DNA of 64,000 nucleotides, from contig NZ_QKWJ01000031.1 in the NCBI RefSeq assembly GCF_003353055.1, forward strand, positions 17,091 to 81,090. The letters run 5' to 3'. The DNA comes from Cupriavidus lacunae (GTDB lineage: Bacteria > Pseudomonadota > Gammaproteobacteria > Burkholderiales > Burkholderiaceae). The notes under the pieces are model-generated. The model was not told where the DNA came from and searched no databases. It was given only the letters and a program-made list of their open reading frames with translations. Below are positions 52,309-61,634 of the stretch, in pieces. How positions within the stretch are numbered: the first letter of the stretch is position 1; every line of letters starts with the position of its first letter. The translations under genes and the position numbers were made by a program.

Positions 52309-53325
52309 ATGACGACCGCCAACGCCATTTCCACACCATTCCGCCAGCTGGGCCAGACCGGCCCCAGCGTTTTCCCGCTCGGCCTCGGCTGCATGGGCAT
52401 GAGCGACTTCTACGGCGCGCATGACGACGCCGAATCGATCCGCACCATCCACCATGCGCTCGACCGGGGCATCAACCTGCTCGATACCGCCGATGTCTAT
52501 GGCCCGCACACCAATGAAGCACTGGTGGGCCGTGCCATCGCCGGGCGGCGCGGCCAGGTGGTGCTGGCGACCAAGTTCGGCCTGGTGCGCGACCCGGCCA
52601 ACCCGGCCACGCGCGGCGTCAACGGCCGCCCCGACTATGTGCGCGCCAGTTGCGAAGCCAGCCTGAAGCGGCTTGGCACTGACCATATCGACCTGTACTA
52701 CCTGCATCGCGTGGATCCGGCGGTGCCCATCGAAGAGACCGTGGGGGCCATGGCGGACCTGGTGCAGGCCGGCAAGGTACGCTGGCTGGGATTGTCCGAA
52801 GCCAGTGCCGCAACGCTCGAACGCGCGCACCAGGTGCATCCGATCACGGCCCTGCAGAGCGAATATTCGCTGTGGACCCGCGATGCGGACGAGGACGGCA
52901 TCGTCGCGGCCTGTGAACGCCTGGGGATCGGCTTCGTGCCCTACAGCCCGCTCGGGCGCGGCTTCCTGACCGGCGCGATCCGCAGCCCGGAAGACTTTGA
53001 CGAGGACGACTTCCGCCGCACCAACCCGCGCTTCATGGGCGAGAACTTTGCGCGCAACCTGGCGCTGGTCGACAAGGTGCGCGCACTGGCGGCGGACAAG
53101 GGCTGCACCCCGGCGCAACTGGCGCTGGCATGGGTGCTGGCGCGCGGGCCGCAGGTGGTGCCGATTCCGGGTACGCGCCGCATCGCCAACCTGGACGACA
53201 ACCTCGGCGCGCTCGCGGTGCGGCTGGATGCGCAGGACCTGGCCGACATCGACGCGGTGTTCCCGGCCGGCGCAGCGGCGGGTACGCGCTACGCCGCGCA
53301 AGTGATGGCTTTGCTTGCGCGCTGA
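52309..53325 (+). CDS. Aldo/keto reductase
   Basis: 338-aa NADPH-dependent (beta/alpha)8-barrel oxidoreductase of the AKR superfamily, AKR13-like. Catalytic residues are visible: Asp and Tyr in LDTADVYGPHTNEALVG, Lys in VVLATKFGL, and His in IDLYYLHRVD. NADPH-binding segments are near the C-terminus (VPIPGTRRIANLDDN). The ATG at 52309 follows GGAG; the frame upstream is open but not family-like. The likely regulator is the divergent LysR gene. The substrate is unknown. A terminator is not evident, and the next gene begins 56 bases later. Confidence 0.94.
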   Translation: MTTANAISTPFRQLGQTGPSVFPLGLGCMGMSDFYGAHDDAESIRTIHHALDRGINLLDTADVYGPHTNEALVGRAIAGRRGQVVLATKFGLVRDPANPATRGVNGRPDYVRASCEASLKRLGTDHIDLYYLHRVDPAVPIEETVGAMADLVQAGKVRWLGLSEASAATLERAHQVHPITALQSEYSLWTRDADEDGIVAACERLGIGFVPYSPLGRGFLTGAIRSPEDFDEDDFRRTNPRFMGENFARNLALVDKVRALAADKGCTPAQLALAWVLARGPQVVPIPGTRRIANLDDNLGALAVRLDAQDLADIDAVFPAGAAAGTRYAAQVMALLAR

Positions 53326-53381
53326 AGTGTGTGGGGCATGCGCAATAATGGCGCTTCGCAACGTCTAGCCGGAGCCAGCGC

Positions 53382-54332
53382 ATGTCCCTCGTCCCCCTCG
53401 ATGCCGCCAGCACCGCGGCGCGCCTGCCATATCCCGAACTGGCGCAAGCCATCGCCGGCATGCTGGCCGAACTGCGCGACGGCACCGCCATGGCGCCGCC
53501 GCGCATTGCGCTGCCGGTGGGCGATGCGCAGGACGGCGAGGGCACGCTGCTGGTGATGCCGGCGCGCAACCGCAGGCTGGTGATGACCAAGAACATCACC
53601 GTCCATCCCGGCAACCCGCAGCGCGGACTGCCCAATATCCTCGGCGAAGTGGTGGTGGCCGATGCGCATACCGGCGCGCGCATCGCCATGCTCGACGGTC
53701 CCACCGTGACGGGACGGCGCACCGCCGCCGTGTCCCTGCTGGCGGCGCAGTGCTTTGCCGCGCGCCAGGACGGCGAGCTGCTGATCGTCGGCGCCGGGGT
53801 GCAGGCGCTGACCCACCTGGAGGCCTTCGTGGCCGGACTGGGCGTGCGCAAGGTGTGGCTGCATTCGCGCACGCGCGACAAGGCCGACGCACTGGCCGCC
53901 CATGCGCGCACGCTGGGGGTGCAAGCGCAGGTGGCTGATTCGGTCGCGGCGGTATTGCCGCGCGTATCGATGGTGGTCACGGTCACGTCCAGCCGCAGCC
54001 CGGTGCTGCCGGACCTGGACAGCGGCCTCTGGCGCGACGATCACTTCATTGCCGCGGTGGGAGCGTTCCGGCCCGACATGTGCGAACTGCCGCCGGCGCT
54101 GTGCCATGCCGCCGCGGATAGCGGCCGGCTGCTGGCCGATACCCTGTTCGGGATCGAGGACGAGGCCGGCGACCTGCTGCAGGCCGACATCGACTGGGCC
54201 GACGTGCAGCCATTCGAGACCGCGATCCTGCAGGCCGATGCCATCCGCGCGCGCGCCGGCAGCCCGCTGGTGTTCAAGAGCGTGGGCTATGCGCTGTGGG
54301 ACCTGGCCGCCTGCGTGCTGGCCAGCCGCTGA
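53382..54332 (+). CDS. Ornithine cyclodeaminase / mu-crystallin family protein (probable ketimine reductase)
   Basis: 316-aa Rossmann-fold protein. The family features are the RRLVMTKNITVHPGNP substrate-binding segment, the LDGPTVTGRRTAAVSLLAA helix and the NAD(P)-binding GAGVQALTHLEAF. It resembles delta-1-pyrroline-2-carboxylate/piperideine-2-carboxylate reductases, which reduce cyclic imines from hydroxyproline or lysine breakdown, more than true ornithine cyclodeaminase; this assignment is by eye. It is co-directional with the aldo/keto reductase 56 bases upstream. It ends directly next to the stop of the convergent TetR gene, with no gap. Confidence 0.9.
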   Translation: MSLVPLDAASTAARLPYPELAQAIAGMLAELRDGTAMAPPRIALPVGDAQDGEGTLLVMPARNRRLVMTKNITVHPGNPQRGLPNILGEVVVADAHTGARIAMLDGPTVTGRRTAAVSLLAAQCFAARQDGELLIVGAGVQALTHLEAFVAGLGVRKVWLHSRTRDKADALAAHARTLGVQAQVADSVAAVLPRVSMVVTVTSSRSPVLPDLDSGLWRDDHFIAAVGAFRPDMCELPPALCHAAADSGRLLADTLFGIEDEAGDLLQADIDWADVQPFETAILQADAIRARAGSPLVFKSVGYALWDLAACVLASR

Positions 54333-54965
54333 TCACGCCGCATCGTCCCGCGCACGCAGCCAGTCGCTGAAGAGTTCGCGCGCCGGCGCCAGGAAGCCGG
54401 CGATCGGCTCGCTGCGGTCGCTGGCATACCAGTGGCAGTAGCAGCCGTGGATGGTCGCCACCATCAGGCGCGCCATCGCCGGGGGCAGCGGACGGCCGGG
54501 CGCCGACAGCGCTTCTGCCAGTTTCTGCACGTGCGCGTCCCAGCTGCGGCGGATTTCCTCGCGCACGCTGGGCGGCACGCTGCCCGAGAACAACAACGCC
54601 AGCACCACACCCTTGGCTTCCGGATTGGCCGTGAAATAGTCGGCCACCCGGTCGAAGGCGTTTTCGAGCCGCCGCGCCGCGGTCTTGCCCCGGTGCGGCT
54701 CTGCGCCGAGCCCCTCGCCGATATCCCGGAACAGGCTGGTTGCGGCCTCCGCCAGCAGCATTTCCTTGCTGCCGAAATGCCATAGCAGGCTGCTCTTGGC
54801 CACGCCGGCCTCGGCGGAAATCTGGTCGAGTGTCACCTCGGCGTAGCCGTGCGCGCTGATCAGCCCGCGTGTCACGGCGATCACGCGTTCCCGGGTTTCC
54901 AGGCCGCGGCGGTTCTTGGTAACGGAGGCTGATGGCTTTTGTGCGGCCGGGCGGGTCGGGGGCAT
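54333..54965 (-). CDS. TetR-family repressor (likely of the alkylsulfatase)
   Basis: 210-aa regulator. The N-terminal helix-turn-helix is clear (ETRERVIAVTRGLISAHGYAEVTLDQISAEAGVAKSSLLWHFGSKEML). The C-terminal ligand domain is of TetR_C type (FTANPEAKGVVLALLFSG). The start at 54965 is ATG; a TTG lies 12 codons upstream. It is divergent from the alkylsulfatase, and a 22-bp imperfect palindrome centred near 55076 in between is a probable operator, so it likely represses sdsA until an alkyl substrate is present. Confidence 0.9.
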   Translation of the reverse strand: MPPTRPAAQKPSASVTKNRRGLETRERVIAVTRGLISAHGYAEVTLDQISAEAGVAKSSLLWHFGSKEMLLAEAATSLFRDIGEGLGAEPHRGKTAARRLENAFDRVADYFTANPEAKGVVLALLFSGSVPPSVREEIRRSWDAHVQKLAEALSAPGRPLPPAMARLMVATIHGCYCHWYASDRSEPIAGFLAPARELFSDWLRARDDAA

Positions 54966-55065
54966 GGGCGGGGGGCGGAAGACAGTAGGTGCCGGCGGCA
55001 ATTTAGGAATATTCAGACCGGATGCCTATTTGACAGCGGCCCGGGTCTGCCAGCAAACTCCGGTA

Positions 55066-55087
55066 TTGTACTGAACGTTCAGCACAA
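55066..55087. promoter_or_regulatory. Probable TetR operator
   Basis: Core perfect palindrome CTGAACGTTCAG (55071-55082) extended by TTGT/ACAA on each side; only one position of each half differs. It lies 59 bases before the sdsA start. Confidence 0.6.
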
Positions 55088-55146
55088 TTACAGCAGCTTT
55101 GCAGGCCGGATACGGACGTCCGGCCCAGGATTTCCAGGAGACCAGG

Positions 55147-57135
55147 ATGCCGTACCCCACTGCCATTGCCGCCGCCGCCGCCGCGCTGGCCGCAGCCGCC
55201 ATCAGCCTTGCCGGCACTGCCGGCGCCGCCCCCGCCCCGGCCACCGCGGGCAATCCCGCCACCGATGCCACTGTCCGCACCAATGCGGCCGTGCTGCAAC
55301 AGCTGCCGTTCAACGACCGGCGCGACTTCGAGGCCGCGCGCCGTGGCTTTATCGGCACGCTCGACAATACCGAGATCCGCGACGCCAAGGGCAACGTGGT
55401 GTGGGCGCTGGACCCCTACGGTTTCCTCAAGCAGGACACGGCGCCGGCCACTGTGAACCCCAGCCTGTGGCGCCAGGCCCAGCTCAATATGCACAACGGG
55501 CTGTTCCAGGTGACGGACCGGATCTACCAGATCCGCGGCTTCGATATCGCCAACATGACGATCATCGAGGGCGACACCGGCCTGATCGTGATCGACCCGC
55601 TGACCGCGATGGAGACCTCGCGCGCCGGCCTCGACCTGTACTTCAAGCACCGGCCCAAAAAGCCCGTGGTCGCGGTGATCTATACGCACAGCCATGGCGA
55701 CCACTTCGGCGGGGTCAAGGGCGTCATCAGCGAAGACGACGTGAAGGCCGGGCGGGTCAAGGTGCTGGCTCCGGAAGGCTTCATGGAAGAGGCCGTCAGC
55801 GAGAACGTGTTCGCCGGCAACGCCATGAGCCGCCGCGCGCAGTACATGTATGGCTTCAACCTGCCGCGCTCGGCCACCGGGCAGGTCGATGCGGGCCTGG
55901 GTAAATCGGTCGCGCACGGGACCCTGACGCTGATCCCACCCACGGACCTGATCCACAAGACCGGTGAAAGCCGCACCATCGACGGCGTGCAGATCGAATT
56001 CCTGATGGCGCCGGGCACCGAGGCCCCGGCCGAGATGCTGATGTACTTCCCGCAGTGGAAGGCGCTGTGCGCGGCCGAGGACGCCACCCACAACCTGCAC
56101 AACCTCTACACCATCCGCGGCGCCCAGGTGCGCGACGCCAACCAGTGGTGGCGCGCGCTGGACGAGACCATCGACCGCTTCGGCGGCCGCACCGACGTCC
56201 TGTTCGCCCAGCACCACTGGCCCACCTGGGGCCGCCAGGACATCGTCACCTACCTGGGCAAGCAGCGCGACGGCTACAAGTACATCCACGACCAGTCGCT
56301 GCGGCTGGCCAACCTGGGCTACGTGCCGGCCGAGATCGCCGAGCGCGTGAAGCTGCCGCCGTCGCTGGCCGCCGAATGGCACCTGCGCGACTACTACGGC
56401 ACCGTCAGCCACAACGCCAAGGCCGTGTACCAGCGCTACCTCGGCTGGTATGACGCCAACCCGGCCAACCTGAACCCGCTGCCGCCGGAAGAGGCGGGCA
56501 AGCGCTACGTCGAATTCATGGGCGGCGCGTCTCGTGTGCTGGAGCAGGCGCGCGCAGCCTACGCGCGCGGCGAGTACCGCTGGGTGGCCGAAGTGGTCAA
56601 GCACGTGGTGTTTGCCGATCCGTCCAACCAGGCGGCCCGCCAGCTGGAAGCCGACGCGCTGGAGCAGCTGGGCTACCAGGCCGAATCCTCGACCTGGCGC
56701 AATGCCTACCTGACCGGTGCCGCCGAGTTGCGCAGCGGCGCGCCCAAGGCCGGCCGCCGTGCCGGCAGCCCGGACGTGCTGCGCGCCATGACCGACGCCA
56801 TGTTCCTGGATTACCTGGCGATCAGCCTGAACGGCGACCGCGCCGCGGGCAAGACGCTGGCGCTGAACTGGGTACAGCCGGACACCGGCAAGCGCTTTGC
56901 GCTGACCGTGGAGAACGGCGTGTTCCGCTACAAGCCCGATGCGCAGCACGCTTCGCCGCAGGCCACGCTGACCATGCCGCGCGCCGTGCTGATGGGCGTG
57001 CTGGCCGGCCAGACCACGCTGCAGGCCGAGACCCAGGCAGGCCGTGCCCGCGTGGACGGCGACCCGCAGGCGCTGGCGGCCTGGGCGGCGCTGATGGACA
57101 AGTCCGAGCCGAACTTCGCCATCGTGACGCCCTGA
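55147..57135 (+). CDS. sdsA: Alkyl/aryl-sulfatase (SdsA1-like, metallo-beta-lactamase fold)
   Basis: 662-aa secreted zinc hydrolase that releases sulfate from alkyl sulfates such as dodecyl sulfate. After a signal peptide (AALAAAAISLAGTAGAAPA) the metallo-beta-lactamase domain has the metal motif THSHGDHFGG near residue 180 and further ligands in CAAEDATHNLHN and LFAQHHWPTWG. A dimerisation region and a C-terminal SCP2-like domain (residues about 540-660, NGVFRYKPD...TLTMPRAVLM) complete the SdsA1 layout. The ATG at 55147 follows CAGGAGA. Likely controlled by the divergent TetR gene. Confidence 0.95.
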   Translation: MPYPTAIAAAAAALAAAAISLAGTAGAAPAPATAGNPATDATVRTNAAVLQQLPFNDRRDFEAARRGFIGTLDNTEIRDAKGNVVWALDPYGFLKQDTAPATVNPSLWRQAQLNMHNGLFQVTDRIYQIRGFDIANMTIIEGDTGLIVIDPLTAMETSRAGLDLYFKHRPKKPVVAVIYTHSHGDHFGGVKGVISEDDVKAGRVKVLAPEGFMEEAVSENVFAGNAMSRRAQYMYGFNLPRSATGQVDAGLGKSVAHGTLTLIPPTDLIHKTGESRTIDGVQIEFLMAPGTEAPAEMLMYFPQWKALCAAEDATHNLHNLYTIRGAQVRDANQWWRALDETIDRFGGRTDVLFAQHHWPTWGRQDIVTYLGKQRDGYKYIHDQSLRLANLGYVPAEIAERVKLPPSLAAEWHLRDYYGTVSHNAKAVYQRYLGWYDANPANLNPLPPEEAGKRYVEFMGGASRVLEQARAAYARGEYRWVAEVVKHVVFADPSNQAARQLEADALEQLGYQAESSTWRNAYLTGAAELRSGAPKAGRRAGSPDVLRAMTDAMFLDYLAISLNGDRAAGKTLALNWVQPDTGKRFALTVENGVFRYKPDAQHASPQATLTMPRAVLMGVLAGQTTLQAETQAGRARVDGDPQALAAWAALMDKSEPNFAIVTP

Positions 57136-57197
57136 AGGCACACCGAACGGCACCAGGATGGGGCAGGCGGGCAGCCTCTGTTGCGCGTCTGGCCCAT

Positions 57198-57226
57198 AAA
57201 ACCTCTTTTTAATGAGGGTTTTTTCC
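57198..57226 (+). terminator. Terminator of the alkylsulfatase gene
   Basis: Arms AAAACCTC/GAGGGTTTT around TTTTTAAT, ending in TTTTTT. Confidence 0.8.
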
Positions 57227-57417
57227 TGTGCGCGGCATAAAACGTTGCGTGAATGCCTCGAACGGCCGCCCTGAAGGCCGCTAATCTCCTGTTTTTTTAG
57301 TGGTTAACCCTCCATTTAGGGGGCGTCCTCTATGAATCAGTGTCATCGGTGAAACAGTCACGTACCCGCTAGCCGGATAATGCACGCGGCAGTAACCGAA
57401 AGAGGAGTAAGAGGATT

Positions 57418-58140
57418 ATGAAATCGACCTATAAGAAGATGCTGGCGGCAGGCGCTGTGATGGCGCTGGCCGGAGCCGCACACGCGCAGTCGGCCGGCAG
57501 CAATATCGTCAGCCTGGGCTGGTTCCGCGTGATGCCGAACAGCTCCGCGGATCCGCTGACCATCGACAGCGTTGCCGGCCGGCCGGTAAACCAGGTCAAA
57601 CCGAACACCGGCGCGAAGATCGAGTCCGCCGATACGCTGGGCCTGGCCTACACGCACTATTTCACCGACAACATCTCCAGCGAATTCGTCGTTGGCATTC
57701 CGCCCAACCACGACGTCACGGGCACTGGCAGCTTTGCCCAGTATGGCAAGCTGGGTAAGGTCAGGCAGTGGAGTCCGGCGGTGCTGGTCAAGTACCACTT
57801 CTTTGACGCCAAGACCAAGTTCCGTCCCTATGTCGGCATCGGCGTGAACTACACGTGGTTTACCGGCGAGACCATCACCAACCAGAACTTCGTCAACCGC
57901 GAGTTCGGGCCGGGCGCGCGCATGACCGCCAGCGCGGCGCCGTCGTGGAACCCGGTGTTCAATATCGGCGCCAACTACGCCATCAACGATCACTGGTTGG
58001 TCGGCCTGTCGGTATCGTATGTGCCGCTGTCGACCCGCGCGACCTTCACCACCCAGACGGGTCCGGTGACGATCCAGTCGCACACCAAGATCAAGATCGA
58101 TCCGGTGGTGACGTTCCTTAACGTGGGCTACCGCTTCTGA
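57418..58140 (+). CDS. ompW: OmpW-family outer-membrane protein
   Basis: 240-aa eight-stranded barrel. The signal peptide (KKMLAAGAVMALAGAAHAQ) is followed by alternating beta-strand sequence: GWFRVMPNSS, LGLAYTHYFTDNISSEFVVG, KFRPYVGIGVNYTWF, and the C-terminal strand FLNVGYRF ending in Phe, as needed for barrel assembly. OmpW proteins form a hydrophobic channel and are often controlled by oxygen, but I see no convincing FNR box in the 282-bp upstream gap. AGAGGAG precedes the ATG. Monocistronic, with its own terminator. Confidence 0.95.
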   Translation: MKSTYKKMLAAGAVMALAGAAHAQSAGSNIVSLGWFRVMPNSSADPLTIDSVAGRPVNQVKPNTGAKIESADTLGLAYTHYFTDNISSEFVVGIPPNHDVTGTGSFAQYGKLGKVRQWSPAVLVKYHFFDAKTKFRPYVGIGVNYTWFTGETITNQNFVNREFGPGARMTASAAPSWNPVFNIGANYAINDHWLVGLSVSYVPLSTRATFTTQTGPVTIQSHTKIKIDPVVTFLNVGYRF

Positions 58141-58161
58141 GCGCGGCGCACGGATAGCGGA

Positions 58162-58187
58162 AGGGCACCCCGGGGGGTGCCCTTTTT
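58162..58187 (+). terminator. Terminator of ompW
   Basis: Arms GGGCACCC/GGGTGCCC (58163-58182) followed by TTTTT, 16 bases before the minus-strand copZ stop. Confidence 0.88.
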
Positions 58188-58202
58188 GTTGGCGGTGGCG
58201 GC

Positions 58203-58403
58203 TTATGCCACCGACCTGACCGGATAGCCGGCTTCTTCGATGGCATCGCGCAGCGCCTCGGTATCGGCGCTGCTCTCGACGCGCACGGCCTGGGTGGGCA
58301 CATCCGCGCTGACGCGCGCGGCGGGGTCGACCGCCTGCACGGCACGCGTGATGGCGCCGACGCAGTGGTTGCACGACATGCCTTCGACCTGGAACTGGAT
58401 CAT
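58203..58403 (-). CDS. copZ: Copper chaperone (heavy-metal-associated domain)
   Basis: 66-aa single-domain metallochaperone. The copper site is GMSCNHC (Cys11 and Cys14 of the MxCxxC motif), with the rest of the ferredoxin-like fold (AVRVESSADTEALRDAIEEAGYPVR). It delivers Cu(I) to the ATPase CopA. The start at 58403 follows GGGAGAG; the frame upstream is open only as shadow. It is divergent from copA, and a CueR-like dyad at 58464-58482 lies about 60-80 bases upstream of its start. Confidence 0.93.
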   Translation of the reverse strand: MIQFQVEGMSCNHCVGAITRAVQAVDPAARVSADVPTQAVRVESSADTEALRDAIEEAGYPVRSVA

Positions 58404-58463
58404 GGTGGAACTCTCCCGAACGGATGAAACGGCGGCAGGGTGCCGCGACAGATATAGTTTGAG

Positions 58464-58482
58464 GCTTCCCATGGTGGGAAGC
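58464..58482 (-). promoter_or_regulatory. CueR-like dyad for copZ
   Basis: Perfect inverted repeat GCTTCCC/GGGAAGC (5-base spacer) next to TTGCGC on the minus strand, a possible -35 box. The -10 box is uncertain (TATA at 58452-58457 region). The spacing suggests a MerR-type stretched promoter. Confidence 0.5.
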
Positions 58483-58536
58483 GCAAGCGGTATTTTGCTG
58501 GTGCCGACGTGGCGGTGACGGCATCTCGCCCCGACC

Positions 58537-58567
58537 TTGACCTTCCAATGATGGTAAGGTCCATGAT
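58537..58567 (+). promoter_or_regulatory. CueR-controlled copA promoter
   Basis: -35 TTGACC (58537-58542), 19-base spacer, -10 CATGAT (58562-58567). The dyad ACCTTCC/GGTAAGGT (58540-58560) fills the overlong spacer, the hallmark of MerR-family copper promoters. Confidence 0.75.
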
Positions 58568-58599
58568 GCTGACATCGACACTGTGGATGACTCAGAACC

Positions 58600-61095
58600 A
58601 TGCCAGATTCCAGCGCTGTGCTTGCTTCCCAACCTGTCCGGACGGACGACCGGCTGCCGGCCGACGGCACGCCCGAGTGGCGCCTGCCAGTCGACGGCAT
58701 GACCTGCGCCTCATGCGTGCGCCGCGTGGAGAAGGCGCTGGCCCAGGTGCCGGGCGTGCGCGACGTTGCGGTCAACCTGGCCACTGAAGCCGCCACGCTG
58801 CGCGCGGACTCCGGCGCGGTGTTGCCGGCCGCCGCGCGTGCCGTGGCCGATGCCGGCTACACCGTGCCGCAGGACACCATCGAACTGAATATCGCCGACA
58901 TGACCTGTGCCTCGTGCGTGGGCCGGGTGGAAAAGGCGCTGCGCGCGGTGCCGGGCGTGATGGAGGCGCAGGTCAACCTGGCCACCGAGCGCGCCAGCGT
59001 CACGCTGCTGCGCGGCGCGGCGGATACTGCGGCGCTGGCGGCCGCGGTCGCGCGCGCCGGCTATGGCGCAACGCCAGTGGCCGATGCCGCATCGCCGGTG
59101 GCCCAAGCCGGGCAGGGCACTGCCTTCTGGGACGGCCCCTGGCCGGTGGCGATCTCGGCGGCGCTGTCGCTGCCGCTGGTGGCGCCGATGGTGCTGGAAT
59201 GGTTCGGCGTGCACTGGATGCTGCCCGCCTGGGTGCAGTGGCTGCTGGCCACGCCGGTGCAGTTCGTGTTCGGCTGGCGCTTCTACAAGGCCGGCTGGAA
59301 GGCGGTGCGCGCCGGCGCGGGCAATATGGACCTGCTGGTGGCGCTTGGCACCACCGCGGCCTATGGGCTGTCGCTGTGGCTGATGTGGCGCGCGAGCGCC
59401 GACGCCATGCCGCACCTGTACTTCGAGAGCGCGGCGGTGGTGATCACGCTGGTGCGCCTGGGCAAGTGGCTGGAGACGCGCGCCAAGCGCCAGACTGCCG
59501 ATGCCATTCGCGCGCTTGCGGCGCTGCGCCCCGATACGGCCCGTGTGCGCCGCGGCGGCGTGGAGCAGAGCGTGCCGCTGGCGGCGGTGCGCGTGGGCGA
59601 CGAAGTGGTGGTGCGCCCCGGCGAGCGCATCCCGGTGGATGCCGAAGTGATCGAAGGCATCAGCCATGCCGATGAATCGATGCTGACCGGCGAAAGCGTG
59701 CCGGTGCCGAAGCAGCCCGGCGACCGCATCACCGGCGGCGCCATCAATTTCGAAGGCTTGCTGGTCGCGCGCACCCAGGCGGTGGGCGCAGAAACCGTGC
59801 TGGCGCGCATCATCCGCATGGTCGAGCACGCGCAGGCAGCCAAGGCGCCGATCCAGCGCATGGTCGACCATGTCAGCGCGGTGTTCGTGCCGGTGGTGCT
59901 GGGTATCGCGCTGGTGACGGTGCTGGGCTGGGGCCTCTTTGCCGGCGACTGGGAGACGGCGCTGCTCAACGCCGTGGCGGTGCTGGTGATCGCCTGCCCG
60001 TGCGCGCTGGGGCTGGCCACGCCCACCGCGATCATGGCCGGCACCGGCGCCGGCGCGCGCGCCGGCATCCTGATCAAGGACGCCGAGGCGCTTGAGATTG
60101 CGCACCGGGTCAGCGTGGTGGCGTTCGACAAGACCGGCACGCTGACGGTCGGCAAGCCGGAAGTGGTGGGGCTGCATGCGGCCGATCCTGCCGACGCTGA
60201 CGCCAGCGCACTGCTGGCGCGGCTGGCCGCGCTGCAGGCCGGCAGCGAACATCCGCTGGCCCGCGCCGTGCTGGCCGCAGCGCAGGCGCGCGGCATCGCC
60301 GTGCCGCAGGCCAGCGGCGTGCAGGCCCTGCCGGGCCGCGGCATTGCCGGTGTGGTGGACGGCCACGCGCTGCAGCTCGGCAGCGAGCGCCTGCGCGAAT
60401 CGCTGGGCGCAGAAGCCGGTACGCTGGCCACGGTGGCGGACCAGCTGCGCGCGGAAGGCCGCACCGTGTCGTGGCTGGTCGAAACCACGCCACCACGCGT
60501 GGCCGGCCTGGTCGCGTTCGGCGATGCCATCAAGCCGGGCGCGCCGGCGGCGATTGCAAGGCTGCGCGCCGCCGGCGTGCGCACAGTGATGCTGACCGGC
60601 GACAACGCCGGCGCGGCGGCGCGCGTGGCGCAGGCGCTGGGGCTGGATGATGTGCAGGCCGAAGTCCTGCCCGAGGACAAGGCCGCCCGCGTGCAGGCGC
60701 TTGGGCGCGATGGCGCGGTGGTGGCCATGGTGGGCGACGGCATCAACGATGCGCCGGCGCTGGCGGCGGCCGACGTCGGCATTGCCATGTCGACCGGCAC
60801 CGACGTGGCCATGCACGCCGCCGGCATCACGCTGATGCGCGGCGACCCGGCACTGGTGGCCGATGCGCTGGCGGTGTCACACCGCACCGTGCGCAAGATC
60901 CGGCAGAACCTGTTCTGGGCCTTTTTCTACAACGTGGTGGGAATTCCGCTGGCCGCGGCCGGGTTGCTGAACCCGGTGGTGGCGGGCGCGGCGATGGCGT
61001 TCTCCAGCGTCAGCGTGGTCAGCAATGCGCTGCTGCTGCGCCGCTGGCGTGCGCAAGCCGGTACGGCATCCACCGGGCAAGGAGGCGAGTCATGA
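58600..61095 (+). CDS. copA: Copper-exporting P1B-type ATPase
   Basis: 831-aa inner-membrane Cu(I) efflux pump. Two N-terminal metal domains (GMTCASC near residue 33 and DMTCASC near 100) precede eight membrane helices. The transport motif CPC (ACPCALGLATPT, near residue 466), phosphorylation site DKTGTLTVGKPE (near 510), HP motif (GSEHPLARAV) and hinge GDGINDAPALAAADVG are all present. The ATG at 58600 follows the CueR-type promoter, with no strong ribosome-binding site. It overlaps cueR by 4 bases, so regulator and pump are one transcript, while copZ is divergent. Confidence 0.97.
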   Translation: MPDSSAVLASQPVRTDDRLPADGTPEWRLPVDGMTCASCVRRVEKALAQVPGVRDVAVNLATEAATLRADSGAVLPAAARAVADAGYTVPQDTIELNIADMTCASCVGRVEKALRAVPGVMEAQVNLATERASVTLLRGAADTAALAAAVARAGYGATPVADAASPVAQAGQGTAFWDGPWPVAISAALSLPLVAPMVLEWFGVHWMLPAWVQWLLATPVQFVFGWRFYKAGWKAVRAGAGNMDLLVALGTTAAYGLSLWLMWRASADAMPHLYFESAAVVITLVRLGKWLETRAKRQTADAIRALAALRPDTARVRRGGVEQSVPLAAVRVGDEVVVRPGERIPVDAEVIEGISHADESMLTGESVPVPKQPGDRITGGAINFEGLLVARTQAVGAETVLARIIRMVEHAQAAKAPIQRMVDHVSAVFVPVVLGIALVTVLGWGLFAGDWETALLNAVAVLVIACPCALGLATPTAIMAGTGAGARAGILIKDAEALEIAHRVSVVAFDKTGTLTVGKPEVVGLHAADPADADASALLARLAALQAGSEHPLARAVLAAAQARGIAVPQASGVQALPGRGIAGVVDGHALQLGSERLRESLGAEAGTLATVADQLRAEGRTVSWLVETTPPRVAGLVAFGDAIKPGAPAAIARLRAAGVRTVMLTGDNAGAAARVAQALGLDDVQAEVLPEDKAARVQALGRDGAVVAMVGDGINDAPALAAADVGIAMSTGTDVAMHAAGITLMRGDPALVADALAVSHRTVRKIRQNLFWAFFYNVVGIPLAAAGLLNPVVAGAAMAFSSVSVVSNALLLRRWRAQAGTASTGQGGES

Positions 61096-61511
61096 ATATC
61101 GGCGAAGCGGCACAGGCCTCGGGCGTGTCGGCCAAGATGATCCGGCACTATGAATCGATCGGGCTGGTGGCGCCGCCGCCGCGCACCGAAGGGGGCTACC
61201 GCCGCTATGACGAACGCGCGGTGCATACCTTGCGCTTCGTGCGGCGCGCCCGTAATCTGGGATTCTCGCTCGACGAGATCCGCAACCTGCTGTCGCTGTG
61301 GCATGACCGCGGCCGCGCCAGCGCCGACGTCAAGGCGCTGACGCTGCGGCATGTGGCCGAGCTGGAGCAGCGCATCGCCGAGCTGGCCGCCATGCGCGAC
61401 ACGCTGCGCGAGCTGGCGCAGCACTGCAGCGGCGACGACCGGCCGGACTGCCCGATCCTGGCCGACATGGCAGAGCCACAAGCGCAGGACAAGGTGGCCT
61501 GCCACGGTTGA
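61092..61511 (+). CDS. cueR: MerR-family copper-responsive regulator CueR
   Basis: 139-aa activator. The N-terminal MerR helix-turn-helix is clear (MNIGEAAQASGVSAKMIRHYESIGLV, RRYDERAVHTLRFVRRARNLGFSLDEI). The dimerisation helix follows, with the metal loop CSGDDRPDC (two Cys spaced as in Cu(I) sensors). A C-terminal extension ends in ACHG with an extra Cys/His. The start overlaps the copA stop (ATGA). It most likely activates the copA promoter at 58537-58567 and the dyad before copZ. Confidence 0.94.
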   Translation: MNIGEAAQASGVSAKMIRHYESIGLVAPPPRTEGGYRRYDERAVHTLRFVRRARNLGFSLDEIRNLLSLWHDRGRASADVKALTLRHVAELEQRIAELAAMRDTLRELAQHCSGDDRPDCPILADMAEPQAQDKVACHG

Positions 61512-61537
61512 AGGGTCATACAGTGCCGGGAAAATCA

Positions 61538-61560
61538 GGTAGCAAGCAAGGTAGCAAGCA
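61538..61560 (+). repeat. Tandem GGTAGCAAGCA repeat
   Basis: Two copies 12 bases apart (61538-61548 and 61550-61560) in the gap after cueR, followed by GCAGC. No function is evident. Confidence 0.6.
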
Positions 61561-61634
61561 GCAGCACAACCAAGAATAACGACAGCCGGCACGGCGCTTT
61601 GCGAGCCCTCTGTGCCGCCAGGAGACCTGCGCGA

